The notes: generated by a model from the sequence alone, not told the origin. A stretch of DNA of 64,000 bases from Erysipelotrichaceae bacterium (GCA_017454765.1 JAFTCJ010000007.1:62001-126000); one strand, 5' to 3'. Positions 37,589 through 46,334 are shown, numbered from the stretch's first letter. Translations and numbers: made by a program.

Positions 37589-38104
37589 ATGGAAAAGAAG
37601 AAAATCTATCTGTCCGGTCCCGACCGTTTAAGAAAGAATGCCCGGGATCTGTTCAAGGAAAAGAAACAGCTTTGTGAAAAGTACGGCTTTGAACTGCTGG
37701 AATATCCCGATGAGCTGTTCGATCTGAAAGGCGATCCCAAAGACAGTCTGCCGCTGGCTGAAAAAAGACTGGAACTGCTGAAACATTGTGACATCATGAT
37801 CGCCGACACCAGGGATTTCCGCAGCTATGTGGAGCCTTACAGCGAATGTGCACTGGAACTGGGCATGGCCTATGCCCTGGGAAAGAAACTGTATTCCTAT
37901 ATGCCCGATACCAGGATCTGCGATGATCGTTACAGCGGCGAGAAGCATCTGAACGAAAACGGCAGACTGGTCGACAAGGACGGGATCTCATTTGAACCGG
38001 GTCCTCTGAACCTGATGCTGGAGTATTCTTCCTGCATCGTGGAAGGAGATATGGAAACAGCACTTCGGAAAGTATGTGAAGATCTGCAGAAAGGAGAAGC
38101 CTGA
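37589..38104 (+). CDS. Nucleoside 2-deoxyribosyltransferase
   Basis: A 171-residue enzyme that moves the deoxyribose moiety between bases. It has the N-terminal strand IYLSGPDR, the substrate-binding DTRDFRSYVEP and the nucleophile segment ECALELGMAYALGKK, whose Glu matches the catalytic Glu of the family. Promoter TGATATAAT lies ~20 bases upstream, and AAAGGA is the ribosome site. It overlaps the next deoxyribosyltransferase gene by one base (TGATG). Purine versus general specificity is not resolved. Confidence 0.82.
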   Translation: MEKKKIYLSGPDRLRKNARDLFKEKKQLCEKYGFELLEYPDELFDLKGDPKDSLPLAEKRLELLKHCDIMIADTRDFRSYVEPYSECALELGMAYALGKKLYSYMPDTRICDDRYSGEKHLNENGRLVDKDGISFEPGPLNLMLEYSSCIVEGDMETALRKVCEDLQKGEA

Positions 38105-38664
38105 TGTTTATCGATAAAGAGGGAAATGTCAGAAAACCCGTCGTCTATCTGGCCGACTTTGAAATGTTCCTGCCGACCTGCGATGAGACGGTGAAATACT
38201 GGAAGCAAACCTGTGAGAAGTACGGTCTGATCGGTCTTTTCCCGGGAGAAGGCGATCCGGTCGAACCTGGTGAGAACTTCTGGCAGAGAGTCTTCAATCA
38301 CGACTTCAATCACATGCTGCACTGCGACATGTGCATCGCCCAGCTGGATGACTGGAGAGGCCATGAACCCGACAGCGGCACTTTGTGGGAACTTGGCTGG
38401 TTCGTTGCCAAGGATATGCCTTCCTATGGTTTCTACGGGGGTCCCGATACGATGCTGGAAAGAAAGATCGAAAGGATTGAAGATGATGGTATCTTTTATG
38501 ATAAAGAAGGATACGGGATCGAGGACAGAGGCTTTGCTTTTGACAACATCCTGTCCCTGGTGAAGATCGGAAAGGATTTCGAAGAAGCCTGCAGACTGGC
38601 AAGAGCCGACTTCGACAGACAGCTGATCGAAGCAGGATATGAACCGTACAAGGTAAGTGAGTAA
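38104..38664 (+). CDS. Second nucleoside 2-deoxyribosyltransferase-like protein
   Basis: A 186-residue relative of the preceding protein but divergent. The conserved core reads VVYLADFEMF at the start and DWRGHEPDSGTLWELGWF in the middle, with the putative nucleophile Glu in LWELG and the substrate Asp/Arg just before. The first gene has YSECALELG at the same place. The two may have different base specificity or form a hetero-oligomer, which their one-base overlap allows. A strong terminator follows. Confidence 0.78.
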   Translation: MFIDKEGNVRKPVVYLADFEMFLPTCDETVKYWKQTCEKYGLIGLFPGEGDPVEPGENFWQRVFNHDFNHMLHCDMCIAQLDDWRGHEPDSGTLWELGWFVAKDMPSYGFYGGPDTMLERKIERIEDDGIFYDKEGYGIEDRGFAFDNILSLVKIGKDFEEACRLARADFDRQLIEAGYEPYKVSE

Positions 38665-38667
38665 AAG

Positions 38668-38699
38668 AAAAGCTTATGGATCTCTCCATAAGCTTTTTT
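38668..38699. terminator. Bidirectional intrinsic terminator
   Basis: AAAAGCTTATGGA and TCCATAAGCTTTT form a perfect 13-base stem with loop TCTC, with A and T tracts on the two sides. It separates the deoxyribosyltransferase pair from the convergent RarA-C gene. Confidence 0.9.
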
Positions 38700-38702
38700 G
38701 TT

Positions 38703-39284
38703 TTATTCCTTATTTTCCTTTGCTTCCTCTTCGTACATCTTGTAGAGCTGTTTGAAGTAGGTGTCATCGTATTCATCCCACAGAGGTTCCACCTTGGATG
38801 CTTCATCCAGGAAGTAGAAGATGTCTCTGCCCAGTTCGAAGCGTCCCTTGTTGGTATGCATGTCATAGGCGTAGTTGGGGATCTCGGGGATCTCGCCTTT
38901 GGCGTTCTCTTTCATGATGATGTTCTTGACGTGATCGGTGGATCTTTCTTTCTGGCACCTGCATAAGTAGCGGATGGCATAGAGGAAGAAGATCGGTCTG
39001 TCGCCGTCGCCGTACGGGAATTCTTTTCTGAGTTCATTGAGCGTCTTTACGACGACCAGAGCATTGGGATCACCGAAGCCGATATCTTCAACAGGAATGA
39101 CCATGAGTCTGGTCCAGAGTTTTTCCTCATGGAAGGGTGAAGTGACATAGAGTTCATAGGCAAAGCGCATGGCGAGGTCTTCCTGGCCTCTGCGGATGCA
39201 TTTCTGGACAGCTGAGATCAGTAAGTCGGCACTGATTCCGTGTTTGGATGTAGTATACGCCCAGGCGTCGTAGTATTCTGACAT
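38703..39284 (-). CDS. Free-standing RarA/MgsA C-terminal domain protein
   Basis: A 193-residue protein that aligns by eye with the C-terminal tetramerisation region of RarA/MgsA (replication-associated recombination AAA ATPase): ISADLLISAVQKCIRRG matches the first helix, PVEDIGFGDPNALVV matches the SEDIGxADP hallmark, and NYAYDMHTNKGR matches the late YxHD segment. The clamp-loader-like AAA domain is entirely missing, and no P-loop is present. It has a near-consensus promoter (TTGACA, 17 bases, TAAGAT) and a strong ribosome site (AAAAAAGGAG), so it is not a decayed fragment. It may modulate a full RarA encoded elsewhere. Confidence 0.75.
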   Translation of the reverse strand: MSEYYDAWAYTTSKHGISADLLISAVQKCIRRGQEDLAMRFAYELYVTSPFHEEKLWTRLMVIPVEDIGFGDPNALVVVKTLNELRKEFPYGDGDRPIFFLYAIRYLCRCQKERSTDHVKNIIMKENAKGEIPEIPNYAYDMHTNKGRFELGRDIFYFLDEASKVEPLWDEYDDTYFKQLYKMYEEEAKENKE

Positions 39285-39316
39285 GATTTTTCTCCTTTTT
39301 CTTCGTTTACGATTTC

Positions 39317-39345
39317 ATCTTATGGCAGGGTGGATGCCTTGTCAA
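39317..39345 (-). promoter_or_regulatory. Near-consensus promoter of RarA-C gene
   Basis: On the minus strand TTGACA (39345-39340) and TAAGAT (39322-39317) are exactly 17 bases apart. The start codon follows about 32 bases after the -10 box with AAGGAG in between. This is one of the best -35/-10 pairs in the window. Confidence 0.75.
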
Positions 39346-39455
39346 GAAAGGAGAAAGCGATCAGTGAATCTTGAAACAAGAGGACACTTTTTTAGTATTA
39401 CTGTCTGTATACGGATCCTATAATGAAAGCAGATAAGCAACAGGGAGGACAAATC

Positions 39456-40253
39456 ATGTCGTATCAATATGTCAAATTCTTTTCCATGGGATTAGTCCGC
39501 AACGGCGAGTTCCATATGTATCTGCCGCCCAAGAACGCCGGTTTCTTCATGAAAGACAACCCCAATTATGAACGTCCGGCCAAGACCCTGATCCTCTTAC
39601 ACGGATTCAACGGTGACTGCGATGACTGGATGCAGCACACGCCGGTCAATGAGTGGTCGATGAAATACAATCTGGCTATCGTCATGCCAACAGGCGGTGT
39701 CAGCTTCTTCTTAGACAGGGAGGCGACAGGGCACAAGTACGCGAGCTTTGTCGGTGTCGATCTGATCAACTATCTGCGTGAGACTTACGGCATCGCCATG
39801 AAAAAAGAAGATACGTTCATCGGCGGCAACTCCATGGGCGGTTTCGGAGCGATGCATGCGGCTCTGATGTTCCCGGAGACCTTCGGTGCCTGTATGGGTC
39901 TTTCTTCCGCTGCCATTGCCAAACAGCTGCCCAAGATGAAAGAGAACTTCCAGCCTAACCGGATGGCGAATCTCGAGTATTACATCGAACAGTTCGGCGA
40001 TCTGGACAAAGCTGTTGACAGCGACATCAATGCGGAGTGGCAGTTTGAACAGAATAAGGAAAAAGGCATAGAGAATCCAAGGATTTTCATGGCCTGCGGA
40101 ACCGAGGATTTCGGCATTGAAAACAACCGTGAACTGGCCAAGTTCTTCAAGGAAGCAGGGGCCGAGATCGAATACTATGAAGGCCCGGGCATCCATAACT
40201 GGTCGTTCTGGATCCCGGCTGCGGAAAAGGGTATCGAATTCCTGCTGAAATAG
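39456..40253 (+). CDS. Esterase (tributyrin esterase/S-formylglutathione hydrolase-like)
   Basis: A 265-residue esterase-D-family hydrolase. LHGFNGDCDDW is the oxyanion region and GGNSMGGFGAMHAAL holds the nucleophile Ser; Asp in TEDFGIEN and His in PGIHNWSFW complete the triad. There is no signal peptide. It probably cleaves short-chain esters, for example acetyl groups on sugars. Start chosen at the Met behind GGGAGGAC; the frame opens 11 codons earlier. The gene is monocistronic between two terminators. Confidence 0.87.
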   Translation: MSYQYVKFFSMGLVRNGEFHMYLPPKNAGFFMKDNPNYERPAKTLILLHGFNGDCDDWMQHTPVNEWSMKYNLAIVMPTGGVSFFLDREATGHKYASFVGVDLINYLRETYGIAMKKEDTFIGGNSMGGFGAMHAALMFPETFGACMGLSSAAIAKQLPKMKENFQPNRMANLEYYIEQFGDLDKAVDSDINAEWQFEQNKEKGIENPRIFMACGTEDFGIENNRELAKFFKEAGAEIEYYEGPGIHNWSFWIPAAEKGIEFLLK

Positions 40254-40286
40254 GTGAGAAAATTCACAGAATAAGTGTGTCTGGTG

Positions 40287-40318
40287 AGGGTGTCTGAGCG
40301 ATCGGACGCCCTTATTTA
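40287..40318 (+). terminator. Intrinsic terminator after esterase gene
   Basis: AGGGTGTCTG pairs with CGGACGCCCT (two G-T wobbles) around AGCGAT, followed by TTATTTAT. It closes the esterase unit before the ABC transporter leader. Confidence 0.7.
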
Positions 40319-40351
40319 TGGGTAAAAAACACTTTTTTCCTTTCAGAAAAA

Positions 40352-40365
40352 GTTAAGCGTTTACA
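40352..40365. promoter_or_regulatory. cre-like CcpA box upstream of nucleoside transporter operon
   Basis: On the minus strand TGTAAACGCTTAAC matches the cre consensus TGNAANCGNTTNCA except for its final two bases. It lies ~180 bases before the bmpA-like start, close to a possible TTTACA/TATGAT promoter. Suggests carbon-source control of nucleoside uptake; unconfirmed. Confidence 0.4.
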
Positions 40366-40493
40366 GGATACATTTTTCTGTATGATGTGCACAAAACTGC
40401 ATTGAATCTGCCTGCCGGAGATGATAAAATAACTGTGTTATCGTAAGATGACTGTTGTTTTTCCTGTTTGCATAAAACACGGCATTTACTCAG

Positions 40494-40520
40494 GTTAAAA
40501 GTACCGCAGGGTATTTTAAC
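40494..40520. repeat. Inverted repeat in the leader of the BMP operon
   Basis: GTTAAAAGTACC and GGTATTTTAAC are complementary apart from one bulged G, around the loop GCAG. It ends 8 bases before the AAAAGGAGAG ribosome site. It could be an operator or an RNA stem that shapes translation. The rest of the ~290-base leader (40254-40542) holds the terminator, the cre-like box and no riboswitch that I recognise. Confidence 0.45.
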
Positions 40521-40542
40521 ATAATAGGAAAAGGAGAGAAAA

Positions 40543-41670
40543 ATGAAGAAATTATTAACTGTATTGCTGGCAGCTTTAATGTTATTTGCATTAGTCGGCT
40601 GTGGCAAGAAAGAAGAAACTCCGGCTGACACTACTCCGGCTGATGACGGTGTAACCAAAGTTGCAGTCCTGATTCCGCACAGAGGCGACCAGTCATACTT
40701 TGACACAATCGCCGGTGCAGCTGATGAAGTGAATGCTGCTGACAACAACATCACTGTCGACGTATTCGAGTGCGACCCGAGCGGTGAAAAAGCAGAAGCA
40801 AACTGGATGAACTGGTTTGACAACGTCTGTGAAGATCACGCTTACGACCTCGTTGTCTGCGGTAACGGTGACTATGAAGACTTCTTATACAAGGCTTGTG
40901 AGAAGTATCCTGATCAGCTGTTCTTCAACTACGACTATGACTATGTTCCGGAAACCGGTATTCCTGCAAACTGCTACAGTGTCAAGTGCAACACTGCTGA
41001 GTTAGGTTACCTGATCGGTAGCTTAAGTGCTTCCGTAACCAAGACCGGTACTGTCGGTGTTGTTGTTGGTATGGATTCTCAGTCAATGAACCAGTTCATT
41101 TCCGGCTACTGCCAGGTTCTGACTGACAATGATGTCAAGTATGTCATTTCTTATCCGGGCTCATTCTCTGATACAGCTTTAGGTAAGGAAGTTACTGCTG
41201 ACATGATCTCCAAGGGTGCCGATGTCATCTGGCAGGTTGCCGGTGGCTTAGGTAACGGTGTTATCGATGCTTGCTCTGAGCACGACGATGTATGGTGCAT
41301 CGGTGTTGACCAGGACCAGTACTTACAGTTCAAGGATACCAATCCTGACTGGGCTAACACGATCCTGACTTCTGCTTTAAAGAACACTGGTGTCTGCCTC
41401 AAGTCTGTCATCGAAATGATGGGCAACGGCACATTCGACCAGAAGCTCGGCAAGGCTGAAATGTGGGGTATCGCTCTGAACGGTGTCGGTATTGCTGAAA
41501 ATGATTTCTACATGGCACATACTGATGAAGCTACAAGAGCTAAACTGAACGAGGTTCTTGCTTCCGTTGTTAACGGACAGGTTAAAGTTATCGACTGTCT
41601 GACTGACTGGAACGCTGATGAATATGCAGCTAACTGGCCGGCACTCAGAGATGGCAACCGTGTTGAGTAA
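40543..41670 (+). CDS. BMP-family nucleoside-binding lipoprotein of an ABC transporter
   Basis: A 375-residue exported lipoprotein with a lipobox ending LFALVGC and a short Thr/Asp-rich linker. The mature part has the periplasmic-binding fold of the Bmp/PnrA/BmpA family (VAVLIPHRGDQSYFD, GVVVGMDSQSMNQFI, GVDQDQY with ligand Asp). It should capture nucleosides outside the cell for the ABC importer that follows. It is the first gene of the five-gene transporter operon. Codon use is more strongly biased than in neighbours (GCT, GTT, TTA), as often seen for abundant proteins. Confidence 0.9.
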   Translation: MKKLLTVLLAALMLFALVGCGKKEETPADTTPADDGVTKVAVLIPHRGDQSYFDTIAGAADEVNAADNNITVDVFECDPSGEKAEANWMNWFDNVCEDHAYDLVVCGNGDYEDFLYKACEKYPDQLFFNYDYDYVPETGIPANCYSVKCNTAELGYLIGSLSASVTKTGTVGVVVGMDSQSMNQFISGYCQVLTDNDVKYVISYPGSFSDTALGKEVTADMISKGADVIWQVAGGLGNGVIDACSEHDDVWCIGVDQDQYLQFKDTNPDWANTILTSALKNTGVCLKSVIEMMGNGTFDQKLGKAEMWGIALNGVGIAENDFYMAHTDEATRAKLNEVLASVVNGQVKVIDCLTDWNADEYAANWPALRDGNRVE

Positions 41671-41693
41671 TTACTGATTTATTATTGTTTGAC

Positions 41694-41732
41694 AAAGTCA
41701 TGCATCGTCTTTGCTGCGGTGCATGACTTTTT
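41694..41732 (+). terminator. Intra-operon terminator between binding protein and ATPase genes
   Basis: AAAGTCATGCA and TGCATGACTTT form a perfect 11-base stem (15-base loop) followed by TTC. It sits 21 bases before the ATPase start. Partial termination here would give more binding protein than transporter, a common arrangement in ABC operons. Confidence 0.75.
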
Positions 41733-41752
41733 CTAAATTTGAGGAGGATCTT

Positions 41753-43315
41753 ATGAGTGAGACGATATTGAAACTTGATAATGTTACAAAAGTCTATCCC
41801 AACGGAACTGTGGCTAACCGTGACATTAACATGGAATTCGAAAAGGGTGAAATTCATTCGATCGTAGGCGAAAACGGTGCCGGAAAATCAACTCTGATGA
41901 AGGTGATCTTCGGTATTGAGAGACCTTCAAGCGGCACTGTTACTTACAAGGGAAAAGAAACGAATTTCAGCAGTTCGATGGATGCCATCAAAGCCGGCAT
42001 CGGTATGGTTCATCAGCACTTTATGCTGATTCCTTCATTCAGCGTCGTGGATAACATTATCCTGGGTGATGAACCGAAAAACGGTATTTTTATCGACAAG
42101 AAAGAGGCGGCCCGCAGATGTCAGGAACTTTCTGACAAATACGATTTTGAACTCGATGTCAATGCCAAGGTATCAACATTATCGGTTGCCAAGAGACAGA
42201 AGGTCGAGATCCTGAAGACCTTGTATCGTAATGCCGAACTGATCATTCTGGATGAACCGACTTCGGTTCTGACACCGCAGGAAACGGATAAGCTTTTCGA
42301 TCAGCTGCGTTTCTTCAAGGAACAGGGACATACGATTCTGTTTATTTCTCATAAGCTGGAAGAGGTCAAGAAGATTTCCGACAAGATCTCCGTCATCAGA
42401 AACGGTGTATCCAAGGGTACTTATCTCAATGAGGAACTGACGATGCAGCAGCTGACGAACCTGATCATCGGCAGAGACCTAGACAGCGATATGGACGCTT
42501 ATAAGACCCACGAAGATTTCAACAACGAAAAGGCTCTGGAAGTCAGAGATCTTTATATGGAAAGAAACGGCAAGCCTGTTCTCGATCACATGTCATTTGC
42601 GGTCAAGAAGGGTGAGATCCTGGGTGTTGCCGGTGTTGAAGGCAACGGTCAGCAGGAACTGGTCAAATGTATCACCGGTCTTGAAGAGACAGCTTATACC
42701 GGTGACATCATCATTGAGGGCAGCAGAGTGAATGATCTCAAGATCAAGGGACGCAGAAACCTGGGCATGGCCTACATTCCGGAAGACAGAATGGGCGACG
42801 GTATTGCCGGAGAACTTCCGATCTCCGATAACCTGATCTCTACCTACTACGACAGAGATGACATCAACGGAAAGGTCTTCATGAACAACAAGGCGATCAG
42901 GGATACCGCTGAGAATCTGGTCAAGACATTCGCTGTCAAGACCAAGACCATTGACGCCAGTGTCAACAGCCTTTCCGGCGGCAATATCCAGAAGGTCGTC
43001 GTTGCCAGAGAGTACAATACCAATTCCGGATTCATGATCGCCGAGCAGCCGACACACGGTATCGATATCGGTTCCGAGGAGTTCGTTCACCACAAGCTGA
43101 TCGAGATGCGCAATGCCGGAGCCGGCATCCTGCTGGTATCTGCCAACCTGACTGAGGTCATGGCACTGTCCGACCGCATCATCGTCATGTTTGACGGTCA
43201 GATCGCCGGATATTTCCGTGATGCGAAGAGTGTCAACGAATCTGAATTAGGTATGTATATGTTAGGCGCTAAACATCAGACGCCGGAAGAGATAGGAGGT
43301 GCCTTGAATGACTGA
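41753..43315 (+). CDS. Nucleoside ABC transporter ATP-binding protein (two ATPase domains)
   Basis: A 520-residue cytoplasmic ATPase with two ABC domains. The first has Walker A GENGAGKST near 38 and Walker B LIILDEPTS; its signature SVAKRQKVEI differs from LSGGQ. The second has GVEGNGQQE in place of Walker A, signature LSGGNIQK and MIAEQPTHG. One regular and one degenerate half are usual for the NupA/PnrC-type sugar-like ATPases of nucleoside importers. Ribosome site GAGGAGG. Eight bases overlap with the first permease gene. Confidence 0.92.
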   Translation: MSETILKLDNVTKVYPNGTVANRDINMEFEKGEIHSIVGENGAGKSTLMKVIFGIERPSSGTVTYKGKETNFSSSMDAIKAGIGMVHQHFMLIPSFSVVDNIILGDEPKNGIFIDKKEAARRCQELSDKYDFELDVNAKVSTLSVAKRQKVEILKTLYRNAELIILDEPTSVLTPQETDKLFDQLRFFKEQGHTILFISHKLEEVKKISDKISVIRNGVSKGTYLNEELTMQQLTNLIIGRDLDSDMDAYKTHEDFNNEKALEVRDLYMERNGKPVLDHMSFAVKKGEILGVAGVEGNGQQELVKCITGLEETAYTGDIIIEGSRVNDLKIKGRRNLGMAYIPEDRMGDGIAGELPISDNLISTYYDRDDINGKVFMNNKAIRDTAENLVKTFAVKTKTIDASVNSLSGGNIQKVVVAREYNTNSGFMIAEQPTHGIDIGSEEFVHHKLIEMRNAGAGILLVSANLTEVMALSDRIIVMFDGQIAGYFRDAKSVNESELGMYMLGAKHQTPEEIGGALND

Positions 43316-44420
43316 AAACAGAAGCAGCAAGTATTCAAAGCGGTACAAATTATCAATTTCCAATCCTAAATTATTCGATGCGATCAAGATGATCATTGCG
43401 ATTCTCATCGCTCTGGCTATCACGTTCGTCATCCTTTGTCTGATTTCAAAAGATCCTGTCAACGCTCTGAAAACGATCCTGATCGGCCCGCTTACCAAGA
43501 GAAGATATATCGGTGCCGTTATTGAGAGTTTCATTTCCTTTGCGTTTGCCGGACTGGCAGCCGGTGTTCTGTTCAAGGCCGGCGGCTTCAACATGGGTGC
43601 TGAGGGCATCTACATCATCACCGGTGCTCTGGTCGCGTATATCGCTTCTTCACCGTTTACGACCAGCCCGATCCTGCATCCGATCCTGTGCTATATCGGC
43701 GCTATGATCCTGGGCGGTCTGCTGATGATCATTCCTTCTTTCCTGAAGGCAAAGTTCGGCACCAACGAAATGGTCGTTTCCCTGATGTCCAACTCCATCT
43801 ATGCAGCTGTCACGGCTTATATCGTCAGAACATATATCGCCACTCAGCAAAGAGGTGGTGTCTCATCCAAGGACTATCTGCCGACTGCAAGGATCGGCTA
43901 TCTGTATGAACCGTTAAGAATCTCGGCCTGCTTCATCCTGCTGATGGTTGTCATGGTGATCCTTTATCTGGTCATGAACAAGACGAAACTCGGCTACCAG
44001 ATGAGGCTTGCCGGAACCAACCCGAAGTTTGCGGAGTATTCCGGTGTCAGCGCCTTCAAGCTGTCGATCACAACAGCGATCATCGCCGGCGTGCTGTGCG
44101 GAATGGGCTCCACGACCCAGCTGCTGACACAGACCAGCTACTATACACCGGCACAGTCACTGGTCGGTATCGGTTTCTCCGGAATGCTGCTGTCGATGTT
44201 GGGCAAAAACAATCCGATCGGTATCGTCATCGCCGCTTTCCTGATCAAGTATCTGGAACAGGGCGCTGCCGTATTATACTTCGTTGACGGTGCTGTTCCT
44301 TCAGAGATCGTCTCGATCGTTGAAGGTATCGTCATCATGCTGATCTCTTCTCAGTACTTCCTGAGAAGACTCAGAGAACGTCAGTTATTAAAGGAGGGTC
44401 TGGAAGAACATGCTGAGTAG
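43308..44420 (+). CDS. Nucleoside ABC transporter permease 1 (NupB/PnrD-like)
   Basis: A 370-residue inner-membrane permease with about nine hydrophobic segments of the BPD_transp_2 family. The conserved segment FKAGGFNMGAEGIYIITGALVA lies in the first half. It pairs with the second permease to form the channel. Overlaps both neighbours (8 and 11 bases), which indicates tight translational coupling. Confidence 0.9.
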   Translation: MTENRSSKYSKRYKLSISNPKLFDAIKMIIAILIALAITFVILCLISKDPVNALKTILIGPLTKRRYIGAVIESFISFAFAGLAAGVLFKAGGFNMGAEGIYIITGALVAYIASSPFTTSPILHPILCYIGAMILGGLLMIIPSFLKAKFGTNEMVVSLMSNSIYAAVTAYIVRTYIATQQRGGVSSKDYLPTARIGYLYEPLRISACFILLMVVMVILYLVMNKTKLGYQMRLAGTNPKFAEYSGVSAFKLSITTAIIAGVLCGMGSTTQLLTQTSYYTPAQSLVGIGFSGMLLSMLGKNNPIGIVIAAFLIKYLEQGAAVLYFVDGAVPSEIVSIVEGIVIMLISSQYFLRRLRERQLLKEGLEEHAE

Positions 44421-45348
44421 TATTTTTTCAACTCTGTTTTCAATGAAATTTCTGATTACGATTGTCCGTCTGGCCACTCCTATCGTATTCGCTGCAATCG
44501 GTACATTCATCGCTGCGCAATCCGGTATCGGCAATATCGCGATCGAATCGATCATGACCTTTGCCGCTTTGGCCGGTGTTTTGGGAAGCTATCTGTCAGG
44601 CAGCCCCTGGATCGGCGTGCTGACCGGCATGGCCATCGGCGTCGTGACCGTCATGCTGATCGCCTTCTTCTCGATGAAGCTGGGTGCCAATGCCTTCCTG
44701 ATCATGATCGCTCTGAATACTTTTGCGGATTCCGTTGCGATATTCGTCATGTTCCTGATGACAGGTGAAAAGGGAACGACTGCTTCCCTGACGACGCCTA
44801 TCCTGGGATCATGGGATATCCCGATCATCAAGGATATACCGTTCATCGGAGAGGTATTCTCCGGTCAGCTGACCCTGACCTATATCTGCTGGCTGATCGT
44901 CATTCTGCTGTTCATCTTCATCTACAAGACGCCGACAGGAATGAGACTGAGAGCCTGCGGTCTGAATCCCGATGCAGCAAGAACGGCCGGTATCAATGTC
45001 GAGAGACTTCAGGTACTCTCTCTTGTCTTATCCGGTATCTTCGCAGCACTGGGCGGTGTTTATCTGTCATTGAACTATCTGAAGATTTATTCCAGAGGAA
45101 TGGTCTCCGGACAGGGCTGGATGGGTGTTTCTGCCAACGGTATCGCTGCCGGCAATTACTGGATCCTGATCCTGTCTGCGATCATCTTCGCAGTATTCAG
45201 AGCAGTATCCATCATCTTCTCCAGCAACTCGGCTCTGCCGACCGACCTGGTCAATGCGATTCCTTATATCGCCGTCTTCGTCATCCTGACAGCAGTATCC
45301 ATCATCAACTACTATCGTGTGAAACGCGGTAAAGTCGAGGAACAGTAA
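44410..45348 (+). CDS. Nucleoside ABC transporter permease 2 (NupC/PnrE-like)
   Basis: A 312-residue membrane permease with nine or so hydrophobic segments. SGIGNIAIESIMTFAAL and the central TPTGMRLRACGLNPDAARTAGI cytoplasmic loop (EAA-like, contacts the ATPase) are typical. It overlaps the preceding permease gene by 11 bases; the stop overlaps the hydrolase start by one base (TAATG). Confidence 0.9.
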   Translation: MLSSIFSTLFSMKFLITIVRLATPIVFAAIGTFIAAQSGIGNIAIESIMTFAALAGVLGSYLSGSPWIGVLTGMAIGVVTVMLIAFFSMKLGANAFLIMIALNTFADSVAIFVMFLMTGEKGTTASLTTPILGSWDIPIIKDIPFIGEVFSGQLTLTYICWLIVILLFIFIYKTPTGMRLRACGLNPDAARTAGINVERLQVLSLVLSGIFAALGGVYLSLNYLKIYSRGMVSGQGWMGVSANGIAAGNYWILILSAIIFAVFRAVSIIFSSNSALPTDLVNAIPYIAVFVILTAVSIINYYRVKRGKVEEQ

Positions 45349-46265
45349 TGCGTAAAGTCATCATCGATACCGATCCCGGTCACGATGATATCATGGCTAT
45401 CCTGACAGCTCTGGCTCACAGCAGTGAGCTGGAGCTTTTGTCTTTTTGTACGGTAGCCGGAAATCAGACCGTGGACAAGGTCACGAATAATATTCTGAAA
45501 GTTGAAGAATACCTGGGGATAAACATCCCTGTCTACAGAGGAGAAGAAAGACCAATGGTCAAGGATCCTCAGCCCCAGCCTCAGGCACACGGCGAAACGG
45601 GAATGGACGGTCCGATCCTGCCTGAACCTTTGAAAAAGGCAGAAGAACTGAGCGCTGTCGAATATTATAAGCAGATACTGGAAAAGGAAGACAAAGTGAC
45701 GATCATCGCTCTGGCTCCCCTGACCAACCTGGGTGTTCTTTTAAGCAGGTATCCGCATCTTTCAGAAAAGATCGAAGCGATCGCACTGATGGGCGGAGCT
45801 CTGGACGGCGGCAACATCAACAAGTGTGCGGAATTCAATATCTGGCATGATCCGGAAGCCGCAAAGATCGTCTTTGATTCAGGTATCAGAGTGATCATGG
45901 CGCCGCTGGAAGCCTGTTATGCCGGAGCGATCCTCTTATCGGAAACAGAGCGTTTCAGAAAAGAAGGCCGTGTTTCGAAACTGGTCGATGATCTGTTCGG
46001 CTTCTATTGCCGTTACGCGATCGAAAGAAACTGGGACAGGACTTCCGTCTTTGATCTGATGCCGGTCCTGTATCTGCTGGATGAAGATCTCTTTGTCTCA
46101 GAGAAAGGCAAAGTCGATATCATCCTTGACGGAGAAGACACACAGGGTCAGACCGTGTTCACGAAAGGCGAAGGCAATCATATTGTCCTGGTCGATGCGG
46201 ACCGGGAAGCATGCATGAAGATATTCTTTGATGCAATCGATCTGCTGGATCGCAGGTATCAGTAA
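45348..46265 (+). CDS. Inosine-uridine-preferring nucleoside hydrolase
   Basis: A 305-residue calcium-dependent N-ribohydrolase that splits imported nucleosides into base and ribose. It shows the family fingerprint IIDTDPGHDDI (Ca2+-binding Asp cluster near residue 7-15), LAPLTNLG, MGGALDGGN and EFNIWHDPEAA. It is the last gene of the transporter operon, joined to the permease gene by a one-base overlap, so uptake and cleavage are linked. A strong terminator follows. Confidence 0.92.
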   Translation: MRKVIIDTDPGHDDIMAILTALAHSSELELLSFCTVAGNQTVDKVTNNILKVEEYLGINIPVYRGEERPMVKDPQPQPQAHGETGMDGPILPEPLKKAEELSAVEYYKQILEKEDKVTIIALAPLTNLGVLLSRYPHLSEKIEAIALMGGALDGGNINKCAEFNIWHDPEAAKIVFDSGIRVIMAPLEACYAGAILLSETERFRKEGRVSKLVDDLFGFYCRYAIERNWDRTSVFDLMPVLYLLDEDLFVSEKGKVDIILDGEDTQGQTVFTKGEGNHIVLVDADREACMKIFFDAIDLLDRRYQ

Positions 46266-46272
46266 AACAAAC

Positions 46273-46305
46273 AAAATGCACCGCTTCACTGGCGGTGCAT
46301 TTTCA
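46273..46305 (+). terminator. Strong terminator of nucleoside operon
   Basis: AAAATGCACCGC and GCGGTGCATTTT form a perfect 12-base stem around TTCACTG, with T residues continuing. It closes the five-gene nucleoside transporter operon. Confidence 0.92.
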
Positions 46306-46334
46306 TTTACAATGAAATAAAGGAGGTCTCTGTT

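Noticed and set aside
40254..40542. Purine riboswitch ahead of the nucleoside importer
   Set aside because: The conserved purine-aptamer core and loop-loop pairing sequences are not found; only a terminator, a cre-like box and one stem were seen.
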